NCBI RefSeq assembly: GCF_008973755.1
Contig: NZ_WBOM01000009.1
Coordinates: forward strand, 117,283 to 181,282
Direction of reading: 5' to 3'
Length of the DNA stretch: 64,000 nt
Source: Nitrincola alkalilacustris
GTDB taxonomy: Bacteria > Pseudomonadota > Gammaproteobacteria > Pseudomonadales > Balneatricaceae
Positions 1 to 11,248 of this stretch are shown one piece after another (the first letter of the stretch is position 1; every line of letters begins with the position of its first letter). The notes under the pieces are model-generated. The model was not told the DNA's origin. It worked only from the letters and a program-made list of their open reading frames with translations, and did no database searches. The translations under genes were made by a program, and so were the position numbers.

Positions 1-701
1 TGCTGTTCCGGGTTCAGATCAATCTTATCCAGCAAATCCGGTCGTCTTTCCCAGGTTCTACCGAGCTGTTGTTTCAGCCGCCAGCGCCTGATATGTTCGT
101 GATTTCCGCTTAGAAGCACCTCCGGCACGTTCATACCATCAAGCACTTCCGGTCTGGTGTAGTGAGGGCAATCCAGCAGACCTTCAAAAAAAGAGTCTTC
201 GGCTGCCGAATCCGCATGTCCCAGCACGCCGGGCAGCAGCCGCGAAACCGCGTCCACCACCACCATGGCTGGCAACTCACCACCACTCAGAACAAAATCA
301 CCTAACGACCACTCCTCATCAATCTCAGCTCTGATCAGACGCTCATCGATACCTTCGTAGCGTCCGGCAACCAGAATAAGACTGTCAGCAGCGGCCAGTT
401 CACTGACACCGGCCTGATCCAGCCTGCGCCCCTGAGGTGAAAGGTAAATCACTTTCACCCGACCTTTTGCCTGTACCTTTGCGGCTGCAATTGCATCGCG
501 CAGAGGCTGTACCTTCATCAGCATGCCTGGACCACCGCCGTAAGGTCGGTCATCCACCGTCCGATGCCGGTCATGCGCGAAGTCGCGCGGATTCCAGCAA
601 CTGACATCCATCAAGCCGTTGCGTACAGCTCTGCCGGTGACACCGAAGCGGGTAACCGCTTCAAACATCTCCGGAAACAGCGTTACAATTCCAAACCACA
701 C
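1..701 (-). CDS. trmD: tRNA (guanine-N1)-methyltransferase TrmD, 3' end cut by window edge
   Basis: Methylates G37 of tRNAs reading CNN codons, preventing frameshifts. The frame opens with GTG at 699-701, reading [20 protein letters not shown], the usual TrmD N-terminus. It continues through the SAM-binding knot ([25 protein letters not shown]) to LNPEQ at base 1. About 233 residues are present; the family is about 250, so only roughly the last 20 are missing. The gene starts 3 bases after the rimM stop, the usual rpsP-rimM-trmD order, and is probably translationally coupled. The GTG start is chosen because it gives the family N-terminus; the first ATG is ten residues further in. Confidence 0.95.
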   Translation of the reverse strand, partial: MWFGIVTLFPEMFEAVTRFGVTGRAVRNGLMDVSCWNPRDFAHDRHRTVDDRPYGGGPGMLMKVQPLRDAIAAAKVQAKGRVKVIYLSPQGRRLDQAGVSELAAADSLILVAGRYEGIDERLIRAEIDEEWSLGDFVLSGGELPAMVVVDAVSRLLPGVLGHADSAAEDSFFEGLLDCPHYTRPEVLDGMNVPEVLLSGNHEHIRRWRLKQQLGRTWERRPDLLDKIDLNPEQ

Positions 702-704
702 AAC

Positions 705-1226
705 TCAGAACTCCGGGTCCCAATCAACCCGCATCAGTCCCTCGTCAAGATTAATCTCTTTGATCACCTGATCCGGCAGATAGGGAATCAGGCGCTCCTC
801 GCGGTCAATACTTTCCGCGGTGCCCCTGACAACCAGTACATCATTCGAACCGGTTTCCATCAGATGATCCACCCGACCCAGCAGCACGCCGGATTCGGTA
901 TATACCAATAGATTCTCAAGCTGGTGCCAATAATACTCGTCTTCACCCGGATCCGGCAGTACAGACAGCGGTACCAGTATATCCAGCCCGCAGAACTGCT
1001 TCGCCTGCTCCGGTGAATCCATGCCAGCCAGCTTGGCAATCAAGCCTTTTCCGTGGGGCTTCCACTCTTCCACTTTAAGTGTCAGAAGTTCGCCACCACG
1101 TTTCACCTGCCAGGGTTGATAGCCGAAGAGGCTAGTCATCGGATCGGTATAGGAAAACACCTTTACCCACCCTTTGATGCCATAGACAGAGGTCAGTCGA
1201 CCTACTACTGTCAGTTCTTCAGACAT
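705..1226 (-). CDS. rimM: Ribosome maturation factor RimM
   Basis: Binds ribosomal protein S19 and helps mature the head of the 30S subunit. The 173-residue protein has the N-terminal RimM barrel (VVGRLTSVYGIKGWVKVFSYTD, residues 6-28) and the C-terminal PRC-barrel-like domain (YYWHQLENLLVYTESGVLLGRVDHL, about 98-122). Length matches the family (E. coli 182). It lies 33 bases after rpsP and 3 bases before trmD, in the conserved ribosomal operon. Confidence 0.97.
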   Translation of the reverse strand: MSEELTVVGRLTSVYGIKGWVKVFSYTDPMTSLFGYQPWQVKRGGELLTLKVEEWKPHGKGLIAKLAGMDSPEQAKQFCGLDILVPLSVLPDPGEDEYYWHQLENLLVYTESGVLLGRVDHLMETGSNDVLVVRGTAESIDREERLIPYLPDQVIKEINLDEGLMRVDWDPEF

Positions 1227-1259
1227 CTTTCATACCCCTTGCAGGTTCGCCAAGCCAGC

Positions 1260-1511
1260 TTACTGTGCGGCTTTGCGTGCGTCTTTCAGCAACTGAGCAA
1301 CACGCTCAGACGGCTGAGCACCTTTGCTGATCCAGAACTCTGCACGTTCCAGGTCAACACGCAGACGCTCTTCCTGTCCCCGGGCTACAGGGTTGAAAAA
1401 GCCCACCCGCTCAATAAAGCGGCTGTCACGCGCAAAGCGTGAATCGGCAACGGTGATGTGATAGAACGGACGCTTTTTGGCGCCGCCGCGAGACAAACGA
1501 ATAGTGACCAT
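1260..1511 (-). CDS. rpsP: 30S ribosomal protein S16
   Basis: Small-subunit protein bound to the 5' domain of 16S rRNA. The 83-residue product begins [19 protein letters not shown], the invariant S16 start. An in-frame ORF extends 33 codons further upstream, but that extension is not S16-like. The internal ATG at 1509-1511 has an AAGGGG ribosome binding site just upstream, so the short form is chosen. First gene of rpsP-rimM-trmD; a promoter candidate lies about 120 bases upstream. Confidence 0.97.
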   Translation of the reverse strand: MVTIRLSRGGAKKRPFYHITVADSRFARDSRFIERVGFFNPVARGQEERLRVDLERAEFWISKGAQPSERVAQLLKDARKAAQ

Positions 1512-1629
1512 GCGCTGGACCCCTTTATTTCGCAAGGATGGGTTTTGAGATCGCCCATCGTTAAATTTCCCCAGCCAGCTCACTGTGTAAGCCTGCTGAC
1601 TGAGGGCCAATCTGGAATTAGAGGCGCGG

Positions 1630-1658
1630 ATTGTACGCCAATTAATCAGCTATTGAAA
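1630..1658 (-). promoter_or_regulatory. Candidate sigma-70 promoter of rpsP-rimM-trmD
   Basis: On the minus strand TTTCAA (1653-1658) and TACAAT (1630-1635) are separated by exactly 17 bases in the gap between ffh and rpsP. The -10 is 5/6 to consensus, the -35 weak. This is pattern matching only. Confidence 0.4.
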
Positions 1659-1689
1659 GCCTGCAGCCTTCATATCAGCCTGCATAACG

Positions 1690-3066
1690 CTAGAAACGCG
1701 GAAAACCGCCACCCATTCCCGGCGGAAGCATCGATTTCATACTGCGACCGAGCTTGGCCATACCTGCCTTGTTACCGAATTTCTTCATCATTTTTGCCAT
1801 CTGCTTGTGCTGTTTGAGCAGACGGTTAACATCCTGTATCTGCGTACCTGACCCCATTGCAATGCGACGCTTGCGCGAGCCTGTGATGATATCGGGATTA
1901 CGCCGCTCGCCCGGTGTCATCGAGTTGATGATCACCGCCATCTGCATCATGCCTTTCTCGGCCTGAGCCGACTGAGCAGCCTGCGCCATCTGCCCCATAC
2001 CCGGCAGCTTCTCCAGCATCGACATCATGCCGCCCATGCTGTTCATCTGCTGCAATTGTTCGCGGAAATCTTCCAGATCAAAGCGTTTACCCTTGGAGAT
2101 CTTGTTGGCGAATTTTTCCGCCTTCTCCTTGTCGATCTTGTGCTCGGCCTCCTCAATCAGGCTGAGCACATCACCCATGCCAAGGATACGCGACGCCACA
2201 CGATCCGGATGAAAGGGCTCAAGTGCATCGGTCTTTTCACCAACACCCAGGAACTTGATCGGCTTGCCGGTAATATGACGCACCGAGAGGGCCGCACCGC
2301 CTCGTGCATCACCGTCGGTCTTGGTCAGAATCACACCAGTCAGCGGCAGCACCTCATTGAAGGCGCGCGCGGTATTGGCAGCGTCCTGGCCGGTCATAGC
2401 ATCAACCACAAACAGGGTTTCAACCGGATTGATGGCAGCATGCAGCTGACGGATCTCTTCCATCATCGCTTCATCGATCGCCAGACGACCTGCGGTATCC
2501 ACCAGCAATACATCATGGTGCTGCAAACGGGCGTGACGGATCGCTGAATTGACTATATCAACGGGCTTCTGCTCAATACTGGAGGGAAAGAAGTCAACGC
2601 CAACTTCACTGGCCAGGGTTTCGAGCTGACGAATCGCAGCAGGGCGATACACGTCGGCTGAGACAACCAGCACTTTTTTCTTTTTCCGCTCTTTCAGAAA
2701 GCGCGCCAGCTTGGCAACCGAGGTAGTTTTACCCGCACCCTGCAGACCGGCCATCATGACCACGGCGGGTGGGGTTACGGCCAGATTGAGTTCGGCATTC
2801 GCCTCACCCATGACACGAACCAGCTCATCATTGACGATTTTGACGAACACCTGTCCGGGGCTGAGGCTTTTACTGACCTCAGTGCCCAGCGCACGCTCCT
2901 TGACGCCATTGATAAACTCTTTGACCACCGGCAGCGCAACATCTGCTTCAAGCAGAGCCATGCGCACTTCGCGCAGAGTCGCCTTGATGTTGTCTTCGGT
3001 CAGCCGGGCCTGGCCGGTGACACTGCGCAGCGTCTGTGTAAGCCGTTGTGACAGATTATCGAACAT
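1690..3066 (-). CDS. ffh: Signal recognition particle protein Ffh
   Basis: GTPase subunit of the signal recognition particle; binds 4.5S RNA and signal sequences and delivers ribosomes to FtsY. The 458-residue form begins MFDNLSQRLTQTLRSVTG. An upstream in-frame start adds 13 residues not typical of Ffh and is rejected. N domain about 1-90; G domain with the P-loop GLQGAGKTT (about 104-112), DTAGR and TKTDGDARGG; methionine-rich M domain from about 300 (MNSMGGMMSMLEKLPGM, MAKMMKKFG), ending PPGMGGGFPRF. Divergent from the YpjD gene. Confidence 0.98.
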   Translation of the reverse strand: MFDNLSQRLTQTLRSVTGQARLTEDNIKATLREVRMALLEADVALPVVKEFINGVKERALGTEVSKSLSPGQVFVKIVNDELVRVMGEANAELNLAVTPPAVVMMAGLQGAGKTTSVAKLARFLKERKKKKVLVVSADVYRPAAIRQLETLASEVGVDFFPSSIEQKPVDIVNSAIRHARLQHHDVLLVDTAGRLAIDEAMMEEIRQLHAAINPVETLFVVDAMTGQDAANTARAFNEVLPLTGVILTKTDGDARGGAALSVRHITGKPIKFLGVGEKTDALEPFHPDRVASRILGMGDVLSLIEEAEHKIDKEKAEKFANKISKGKRFDLEDFREQLQQMNSMGGMMSMLEKLPGMGQMAQAAQSAQAEKGMMQMAVIINSMTPGERRNPDIITGSRKRRIAMGSGTQIQDVNRLLKQHKQMAKMMKKFGNKAGMAKLGRSMKSMLPPGMGGGFPRF

Positions 3067-3244
3067 GTTTGCCTCTGTATCGCTGATCGCTTGTTGCCTC
3101 GACACCCTTTTTCGCGTGGTGATGGTGGCAACTGATCTTTATCAAAACCCTTATTATACAGAAGGGGCCAGTTACACGGCACCTTATATTTCCTCTGCCT
3201 GAAGTTTATGCCAAACTTGGCGCCTTCAAAGGAGAGATTTCAGG

Positions 3245-4033
3245 ATGCTCATAGTCACCACACTGATTGCGATAGTTTGCTATATGGCCGCGACTGCCAT
3301 GCAGTGGCAGCGCCTGAAGCAAAACAGATCTGATACACGCAATAAGGTTCTGGGGCTGGGACTGGCGGGATTCATCAGCCATGGCGGAGCGGTTTTTCTG
3401 ACACTGCATCAGGCTGAAGGGGTCAATCTGGGCTTTTTCAGTGTCGGATCATTGATCGCCTGGCTGGTCGCAGCACTCGTGCTGGGCAGCAGTTTGCGTC
3501 AGCGACTCGACAATCTGTTCATCGGTGTTTTCCCGATGGCCATTCTGGCGCTTGCACTCGCCGCACTACTGCCGGGCAGCAGCCAGTATCGCGCCTTCGA
3601 GGGCGGCCTGCTGGTGCATATTCTTCTGTCCATTCTGGCCTACAGCATTTTCACACTGGCCACACTTCAGGCGATTCTGCTGTCACGCCAGGAAGCGGCT
3701 CTCAAGCAGCACCACACGCGCGGACTGGTTGCCAGTCTGCCACCGCTGCAACTGATGGAAAGACTGCTGTTCGAGATGCTCTGGGTCGGCTTTATCCTGC
3801 TCAGCCTGTCGCTGCTCAGCGGCATGCTGTTTGTGGAGAACCTGTTTGCCCAGCACCTGGTACATAAAACCGTCCTCTCCATCGCGGCTTGGGTCATCTA
3901 TGGCATCTTGCTTGCGTGCCGTCACTTCCTCGGATGGCGCGGCAGTCGTGCCACCAATTGGACGGTCGGTGGTTTCATTCTGCTGATGCTGGGTTTTTTC
4001 GGTTCCAAGCTGGTGCTGGAACTTCTGCTCTGA
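3245..4033 (+). CDS. YpjD/CcsA-family inner-membrane protein
   Basis: Integral membrane protein of the cytochrome c assembly (CcsA/HemX) family, 262 residues with about eight hydrophobic segments. The C-terminal stretch HKTVLSIAAWVIYGILLACRHFLGWRG, followed by FFGSKLVLELLL, is characteristic of the YpjD subgroup that is regularly divergent from ffh in gammaproteobacteria. The exact role is not established; a heme-handling function is inferred from family. Start ATG 3245 has GGAGAG about 10 bases upstream. Confidence 0.88.
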   Translation: MLIVTTLIAIVCYMAATAMQWQRLKQNRSDTRNKVLGLGLAGFISHGGAVFLTLHQAEGVNLGFFSVGSLIAWLVAALVLGSSLRQRLDNLFIGVFPMAILALALAALLPGSSQYRAFEGGLLVHILLSILAYSIFTLATLQAILLSRQEAALKQHHTRGLVASLPPLQLMERLLFEMLWVGFILLSLSLLSGMLFVENLFAQHLVHKTVLSIAAWVIYGILLACRHFLGWRGSRATNWTVGGFILLMLGFFGSKLVLELLL

Positions 4034-4109
4034 GTCCGACAAAGCTATTGACAGTTAAACCCTGTAACCAGAGAATGGTTCCCCATTTGGTCAATAAAGG
4101 CTCTAACTT

Positions 4110-5375
4110 TTGGAAGATGCGTCGATAGGTTCACTGCTGATCCTACTTGGGTTTCTGATTCTGCTGTCTGCTTTTTTCTCCAGCTCAGAAACATCGATGA
4201 TGTCACTTAACCGCTACCGGTTACGCCATCTGGTCAATAACAAGCACCGTGCCGCCACCAAGGCCAGCAAGCTTCTCGAGCGCCCGGACCGCCTTATCGG
4301 CGTGATTCTGATTGGCAATAATTTTGTCAACATTCTGGCTTCCGCCATAGCGACCGTTATTGCCGTGCGCCTGTGGGGTGATGCCGGCATCGCCATTGCG
4401 ACCGGTGCGCTGACTCTGATCATTCTGGTTTTTGCCGAAGTGACGCCAAAAACACTGGCAGCCCTGCACCCGGAACGCATCGCTTTTCCAGCATCATTTG
4501 TATTGACCCCCCTGCTCAAAGTCATGTATCCGCTGGTCTGGGCAGTCAACTCCATCACCAATGGCCTGCTGAAATTACTCAGAATCAAAGTTTCTGACAA
4601 CAACGGTGATCACCTCAGCACTGAAGAACTGCGCACTCTGGTCAATGAAGCCGGTGCCCTTCTGCCCAAACGCCACCAATCAATGCTACTGGGTGTATTA
4701 CAGCTCAATGATGTCACCGTGAACGACATCATGATTCCGCGTAACGAGGTGGAAGGGATAGATCTGGAGCATGATCTGGATACGATTCTTCAGCAACTGT
4801 CAGAAACCAGCCACACTCGACTCCCCATCTATCATGGTGATATCAACAAGGTGGTTGGTATCCTGCATATGCGCAATCTGGCGCAGTTGATTCAGCAGGG
4901 TAAGGTAACCAGAGAGTCCATTCTGCAGGTCGCCCGAGACCCCTATTTCGTGCCGGAAAGCACACCCTTGCAGACTCAACTGCTCAACTTCCAGAAAAAA
5001 AGCCGACGCATTGGCATCGTGGTGGATGAATATGGAGATGTTGAGGGGATCGTAACTCTGGAAGACATTCTGGAAGAGATAGTCGGGGAACTGTCTGAAG
5101 AGAACAGCGATATAGCGGAGGATATTCATCCTCAGGATGATGGCAGCTACTTTATCGACGGCAGTGCTTATGTGCGTGATATCAACCGCGTGCTGAACTG
5201 GGACCTGCCCACTGACGGTCCCAAGACACTGAATGGATTGATCACCGAAACACTTGAGTCACTGCCGGATGCCAATGTCTGTCTTGAAATCAACAATTAT
5301 CGCGTAGAGACCCTGCAGATCCAGGATAAATGCATCCAAACGGCACGGATTCAACTCATCAACAGTCCTTCCTGA
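4110..5375 (+). CDS. CorC/HlyC (CNNM, YfjD-type) membrane protein with CBS domains
   Basis: Probable magnesium or divalent-ion transport protein. The 421-residue protein has an N-terminal DUF21 membrane domain (about 5-185; LLILLGFLILLSAFFSSSETSMMSLNRYRLRHL is typical), paired CBS domains (about 205-325, including VNDIMIPRNEVEGID and RIGIVVDEYGDVEGIVTLEDILEEIVGEL) and a C-terminal CorC/HlyC domain (about 340-415). Translation apparently begins at a TTG (4110-4112) preceded by AAAGG; no better ATG precedes the membrane domain. It follows the YpjD gene by 76 bases, the order often seen beside ffh. Its end overlaps the convergent Nudix gene by 17 bases. Confidence 0.9.
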   Translation: MEDASIGSLLILLGFLILLSAFFSSSETSMMSLNRYRLRHLVNNKHRAATKASKLLERPDRLIGVILIGNNFVNILASAIATVIAVRLWGDAGIAIATGALTLIILVFAEVTPKTLAALHPERIAFPASFVLTPLLKVMYPLVWAVNSITNGLLKLLRIKVSDNNGDHLSTEELRTLVNEAGALLPKRHQSMLLGVLQLNDVTVNDIMIPRNEVEGIDLEHDLDTILQQLSETSHTRLPIYHGDINKVVGILHMRNLAQLIQQGKVTRESILQVARDPYFVPESTPLQTQLLNFQKKSRRIGIVVDEYGDVEGIVTLEDILEEIVGELSEENSDIAEDIHPQDDGSYFIDGSAYVRDINRVLNWDLPTDGPKTLNGLITETLESLPDANVCLEINNYRVETLQIQDKCIQTARIQLINSPS

Positions 5376-5982
5376 CAACTTTCGCAGCGCTGTCCGCCAA
5401 CCTCTCCGGGCGCGGCGGAACAGCCAGTCCGGCACCGAACCCGACATTCAGAAACTCTGTCAGAATATAGGCAGTCAGCCCCCAGATAATTTCACCGTCA
5501 TACTCCCAGACGGGAACAGTATGGGTACGCCCCTCATATATAAAGCTATCCATGCGCTGCTGATTACCTTCCAGAAAAAAGGAAACCGGTACCTTGAACA
5601 CCTTATCCAGCTCACCAGGATTCGGACGTAAGGGCAGGTGTGATGGAATCACTCCGACCCAGGGTGTCACCTGCAGCTTATGCTTGGATACCACCTGCCC
5701 TAGTGAGCCTATGATGCTGACCTTATCCTGACTGAGACCGATCTCCTCCTCAGCTTCACGCAATGCCGTGTGCAGCAGATCAACATCCTCAGGGTCTCGT
5801 TTACCACCCGGAAAAGCCACCTCACCACGATGTGTTGAAAGCAGGTGAGAACGTACTGTCAACACAATTTCAGGGTCATGAACCCTATCCGTCATCACCA
5901 CCAGAACGGCAGCCTCAACCCCCTGAGTTCTCAACCGCCAGGGTCGATAATGCTTTAACCTCTTCGCCACCTGATCCAGCAT
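5359..5982 (-). CDS. CoA pyrophosphatase-type Nudix hydrolase (NudL-like)
   Basis: Likely cleaves CoA or acyl-CoA to 3',5'-ADP and phosphopantetheine. The 207-residue protein shows the CoA-specific motif before the Nudix box (VRSHLLSTHRGEVAFPGGKRD) and a complete Nudix box: GGKRDPEDVDLLHTALREAE then EEIGL, with the REAEEE metal-binding glutamates. Length fits NudL (E. coli 192). It is convergent with, and overlaps by 17 bases, the CorC-like gene, and is divergent from the next Nudix gene. Confidence 0.9.
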   Translation of the reverse strand: MLDQVAKRLKHYRPWRLRTQGVEAAVLVVMTDRVHDPEIVLTVRSHLLSTHRGEVAFPGGKRDPEDVDLLHTALREAEEEIGLSQDKVSIIGSLGQVVSKHKLQVTPWVGVIPSHLPLRPNPGELDKVFKVPVSFFLEGNQQRMDSFIYEGRTHTVPVWEYDGEIIWGLTAYILTEFLNVGFGAGLAVPPRPERLADSAAKVVRKDC

Positions 5983-6092
5983 CTGCTCTCCTGTCAGCGC
6001 TTATTGGCCATGCGCTCAAATCCAGTACAAAATGGGTCGACGAGCCTTCTGCGATACGGCTAAAATGGGTGCAGACACAAGGAACCCAACCT

Positions 6093-6665
6093 ATGAAGTT
6101 TTGTAGCCAGTGCGGCGCCCCCGTCACCAGCAGAATACCCGAAGGGGATAATCGCGAACGTTATGTCTGCGGAAACTGCGGCACTATTCACTACCAGAAC
6201 CCTCGAATTATTGCCGGTTGTCTGCCAATCTACAACCAGCAGGTTCTACTGTGCAGACGCGCCATTGAGCCTCGCTATGGCTACTGGACTCTGCCAGCAG
6301 GGTTTATGGAGAATGGTGAATCAACCGAAGATGCCGCGCTGCGCGAGACACTGGAAGAGGCCAATGCCAATGTCCTGATCCGCCAGCTCTATACAGTTAC
6401 CTCCATCGTGCATGTCAATCAGGTGCAGATGATCTATCTCGCCCACCTGCCAGAACCCGAGTTCAGCAGCAGCGATGAGTCTCTGGAAGTTCAACTCTTC
6501 CATGAAAATGAGATCCCATGGAATGATCTGGCCTTTGAAACCATCCGCAACGCTCTGCGCTTTTTTTTCGAGGACCGGCAGCTAGGCACCTTCCCTCTGC
6601 GCCATATAGAATTGGATATCAGCGAAAAGGGCAAGCTGATCACGCGTGAAGGCACTGCGCAGTAA
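6093..6665 (+). CDS. Zinc-ribbon Nudix hydrolase (YjhB/NudC-like)
   Basis: Putative nucleotide-diphosphate hydrolase, possibly acting on ADP-ribose or NAD(H)-type substrates. The 190-residue protein starts with a zinc ribbon (KFCSQCGAP at 2-10 and YVCGNCGTIHYQNPR at about 25-39, two CxxC pairs). A Nudix box follows (GFMENGESTEDAALRETLEE then AN; the usual EEXGU reads EEANA). Long in-frame sequence upstream of ATG 6093 overlaps the opposite gene and is not Nudix-like, so the start is placed where the ribbon begins. Substrate is not deducible. Confidence 0.88.
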   Translation: MKFCSQCGAPVTSRIPEGDNRERYVCGNCGTIHYQNPRIIAGCLPIYNQQVLLCRRAIEPRYGYWTLPAGFMENGESTEDAALRETLEEANANVLIRQLYTVTSIVHVNQVQMIYLAHLPEPEFSSSDESLEVQLFHENEIPWNDLAFETIRNALRFFFEDRQLGTFPLRHIELDISEKGKLITREGTAQ

Positions 6666-6681
6666 CTTCACCAAATAACCC

Positions 6682-6993
6682 TTATAGATCTTCCAGCCGC
6701 CAGACATCATAGGCCACCTCTTCATAGGGGTGGGCCTGCTTAAGGGTAGCAACCGCCTGGCCGATCAATTGATCATCACAGACCATCTCAACCTTCCACT
6801 CCGCCACTTTCTCCAGCTCATCCTGCTGTCCGATATGCGGATTGCTGCCCGACAAGGGCCTGAACTGACCCGTACCCAGCGTCTGCCAGCAACAACTGCC
6901 GTAGTCACCGATCCTGCCGACACCGAGGTCAAATAGCGCCTGTTTGACAATTTCGAGATCAGCCTCAGGCACAAAGAAACATAATTTATACAT
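6682..6993 (-). CDS. NIF3/YqfO-like domain protein
   Basis: 103-residue protein resembling the CutA-like inserted domain of NIF3/YqfO proteins, found alone in many gammaproteobacteria. MYKLCFFVPEADLEIVKQAL at the start and AHPYEEVAYDVWRL at the end are the recognisable motifs; HPYEE is typical. Function unknown; metal binding is plausible by family. Convergent with the zinc-ribbon Nudix gene and followed upstream by a REP-like palindrome. Confidence 0.8.
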   Translation of the reverse strand: MYKLCFFVPEADLEIVKQALFDLGVGRIGDYGSCCWQTLGTGQFRPLSGSNPHIGQQDELEKVAEWKVEMVCDDQLIGQAVATLKQAHPYEEVAYDVWRLEDL

Positions 6994-7017
6994 TAATTGC
7001 CCTCAAATATCAGGAAA

Positions 7018-7090
7018 AGGGAAAAGGGGTCAGGAAAAAGGGGTCAGGTACATTTACGGTCCACCGTAAATGTACCTGACCCCTTTTCCT
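7018..7090. repeat. REP-like intergenic palindrome built on GGGGTCAGGTACATTTAC
   Basis: Two arms of 28-29 bases (7032-7060 and 7063-7090) are inverted complements, differing by one A in an A-run, around a 2-base centre. The arms contain AAAAGGGGTCAGG and TACATTTACGGT. A partial extra copy of AAAAGGGGTCAGG lies just left at 7021-7033. Repeats of this sequence type recur between genes in many proteobacteria and are associated with REP-associated (Y1) tyrosine transposases; no such transposase is in this window. Confidence 0.8.
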
Positions 7091-7103
7091 CATAAGGCTC
7101 CCC

Positions 7104-7128
7104 AAAAAAAGGCCCGCAAGAGCGGGCG
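7104..7128 (-). terminator. Intrinsic terminator of the grpE-dnaK-dnaJ-dapB operon
   Basis: Minus-strand hairpin GCCCGC-TCTT-GCGGGC (7112-7127 region) followed by seven T residues, about 22 bases past the dapB stop. Confidence 0.85.
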
Positions 7129-7149
7129 AGTAAGAAGAACTCTTTGAGT

Positions 7150-9127
<1,978 letters not shown>

Positions 9128-9176
9128 AATCCGAATCTGATCCGGTTGTAGACTTCAATTGAAGCCGGACACGACA

Positions 9177-9196
9177 ACGCGGGCATAAGCCCGCGT
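9177..9196 (-). other. Perfect hairpin between dnaK and dnaJ
   Basis: ACGCGGGC (9177-9184) and GCCCGCGT (9189-9196) are exact inverted complements around a 4-base loop. There is no following T-tract on the minus strand, so it is more likely an mRNA-stability, processing or attenuation element than a full terminator. Confidence 0.6.
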
Positions 9197-9231
9197 CGCC
9201 ACACATACCCTATCGAACAGGCGCGGACAGC

Positions 9232-11148
9232 TTACTTTTTATCGTCCTTGACCTCTTCGAACTCGGCATCAACAACATCGTCTGCTGTCTGCTTTTCTGC
9301 TGCATCATCAGCTGCAGAATCCGCCTGCGCCGCGTCCGCGTACATCTTTTCAGCCACTGACGAGATAGCCGCCGTCAAGGCTTCAGTCTTGCTCTCGATA
9401 GCAGCCTTGTCATCACCCGTCAGCACCTCTTCCAGCTCGGCAATTGCGGCTTCAATGCTGGTTTTCTCACTGTCGCTGACCTTATCCGCGGCATCTTTCA
9501 GCGTCTTTCTGGCTGTATGAACCATGGCATCGCCCTGGTTACGTGCAGTCGTCAGCTCTTCAAAACGGCGGTCATCGTCAGCATGCGCTTCGGCATCACG
9601 CACCATTTTTTCGATCTCTTCATCACTCAGACCGGTTGAGGCCTTGATGACGATTGACTGCTGCTTGCCGGTTGCCTTGTCCTTGGCGGACACGTTCAGA
9701 ATACCGTTGGCATCGATATCAAACGTCACCTCGATCTGCGGTACACCGCGTGGTGCCGGTGGAATATCAGCCAGATCAAAACGACCCAGCGACTTGTTCT
9801 GCGATGCCTGCTTGCGCTCGCCCTGTACCACATGGATGGTCACGGCTGCCTGATTATCATCGGCTGTCGAGAACACCTGTGACTTCTTGGTAGGAATCGT
9901 GGTGTTCTTATCGATCAGTGGTGTAGCAACGCCACCCATGGTTTCGATACCCAGCGTCAGCGGAGTCACGTCGAGCAGCAGCACGTCTTTCACATCACCG
10001 GACAGAACGGCCGCCTGAATACCTGCGCCTATGGCAACCGCTTCATCAGGATTGACATCCTTGCGTGGTTCCTTGCCGAAAAAGTCTGTGACTTTCTTCT
10101 GCACCAGCGGCATACGTGTCTGACCACCGACAAGAATCACTTCATCGATCTGAGAGGCAGACAGACCAGCGTCTTTCAATGCAATGCGGCAAGGCTCCAT
10201 GGAGCGATCAACCAGCTCTTCAACCAGTGACTCCAGCTTGGCACGCGTAACACGAACATTAAGATGTTTCGGACCTGAGGCATCAGCTGTGATGTAAGGC
10301 AGGTTGACATCTGTCTGCTGTGAGCTGGACAGCTCAACCTTGGCTTTCTCAGCCGCTTCTTTCAGACGCTGCAGCGCCAGTGGATCGTTATGCAGATCGA
10401 TTCCACTCTCTTTCTTGAACTGATCAGCCAGATAGTTGATCAGCGCCAGGTCGAAATCTTCACCACCAAGGAAAGTATCACCGTTGGTTGCCAGTACTTC
10501 AAACTGATGCTCACCATCAACATCAGCGATTTCGATGATGGACACGTCAAATGTACCACCACCCAGGTCATAAACCGCAATGGTCTTGTCGCCCTTGCTC
10601 TTGTCCAGACCATAAGCCAGTGCAGCAGCCGTTGGCTCGTTGATGATACGCTTCACCTCAAGACCCGCAATACGACCGGCATCCTTGGTTGCCTGACGCT
10701 GTGAATCGTTGAAGTAGGCAGGTACCGTGATAACCGCTTCGGTAACAGGCTCGCCAAGGTAATCTTCCGCCGTTTTCTTCATTTTCTTCAGAATTTCGGC
10801 AGAGACCTGCTGCGGCGCCATCTTTTTGTCTTTAACCTGAACCCAGGCATCGCCATTATCAGCTTTGACAATTTTGTAAGGTACCATCTTGATATCTTTC
10901 TGCACTACGTCGTCACCGAAACGGCGACCAATCAGACGCTTGATGGCAAAAATCGTGTTATCCGGATTGGTCACCGCCTGACGCTTGGCAGACTGACCGA
11001 CCAGGATTTCACCATCATTGGTATAGGCAATGATGGAAGGGGTTGTACGATCGCCTTCTGAGTTTTCGATAACTCTGGTTTTATCGCCATCGAGGATTGC
11101 CACACAAGAGTTGGTGGTCCCCAGATCGATACCAATAATTCTACCCAT
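9232..11148 (-). CDS. dnaK: Chaperone protein DnaK (Hsp70)
   Basis: Central ATP-dependent folding chaperone. The 638-residue protein begins [18 protein letters not shown] with the Hsp70 phosphate-1 motif. It carries the other nucleotide-binding signatures ([13 protein letters not shown] about 193-205, [13 protein letters not shown] about 338-350), the beta-sandwich substrate domain (about 385-505) and the acidic C-terminal tail [10 protein letters not shown] that binds GrpE/DnaJ partners. Located between grpE and dnaJ in the heat-shock operon. Confidence 0.99.
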   Translation of the reverse strand: MGRIIGIDLGTTNSCVAILDGDKTRVIENSEGDRTTPSIIAYTNDGEILVGQSAKRQAVTNPDNTIFAIKRLIGRRFGDDVVQKDIKMVPYKIVKADNGDAWVQVKDKKMAPQQVSAEILKKMKKTAEDYLGEPVTEAVITVPAYFNDSQRQATKDAGRIAGLEVKRIINEPTAAALAYGLDKSKGDKTIAVYDLGGGTFDVSIIEIADVDGEHQFEVLATNGDTFLGGEDFDLALINYLADQFKKESGIDLHNDPLALQRLKEAAEKAKVELSSSQQTDVNLPYITADASGPKHLNVRVTRAKLESLVEELVDRSMEPCRIALKDAGLSASQIDEVILVGGQTRMPLVQKKVTDFFGKEPRKDVNPDEAVAIGAGIQAAVLSGDVKDVLLLDVTPLTLGIETMGGVATPLIDKNTTIPTKKSQVFSTADDNQAAVTIHVVQGERKQASQNKSLGRFDLADIPPAPRGVPQIEVTFDIDANGILNVSAKDKATGKQQSIVIKASTGLSDEEIEKMVRDAEAHADDDRRFEELTTARNQGDAMVHTARKTLKDAADKVSDSEKTSIEAAIAELEEVLTGDDKAAIESKTEALTAAISSVAEKMYADAAQADSAADDAAEKQTADDVVDAEFEEVKDDKK

Positions 11149-11248
11149 TTTCTACTCCAGCATTTTGCGTCCACGAGTGGGACATGAATTCTGTAAAAAT
11201 CGTTAACAGTTATATGGGGCCGCCTGAATCAATTTCAAGCGCTGCTAA

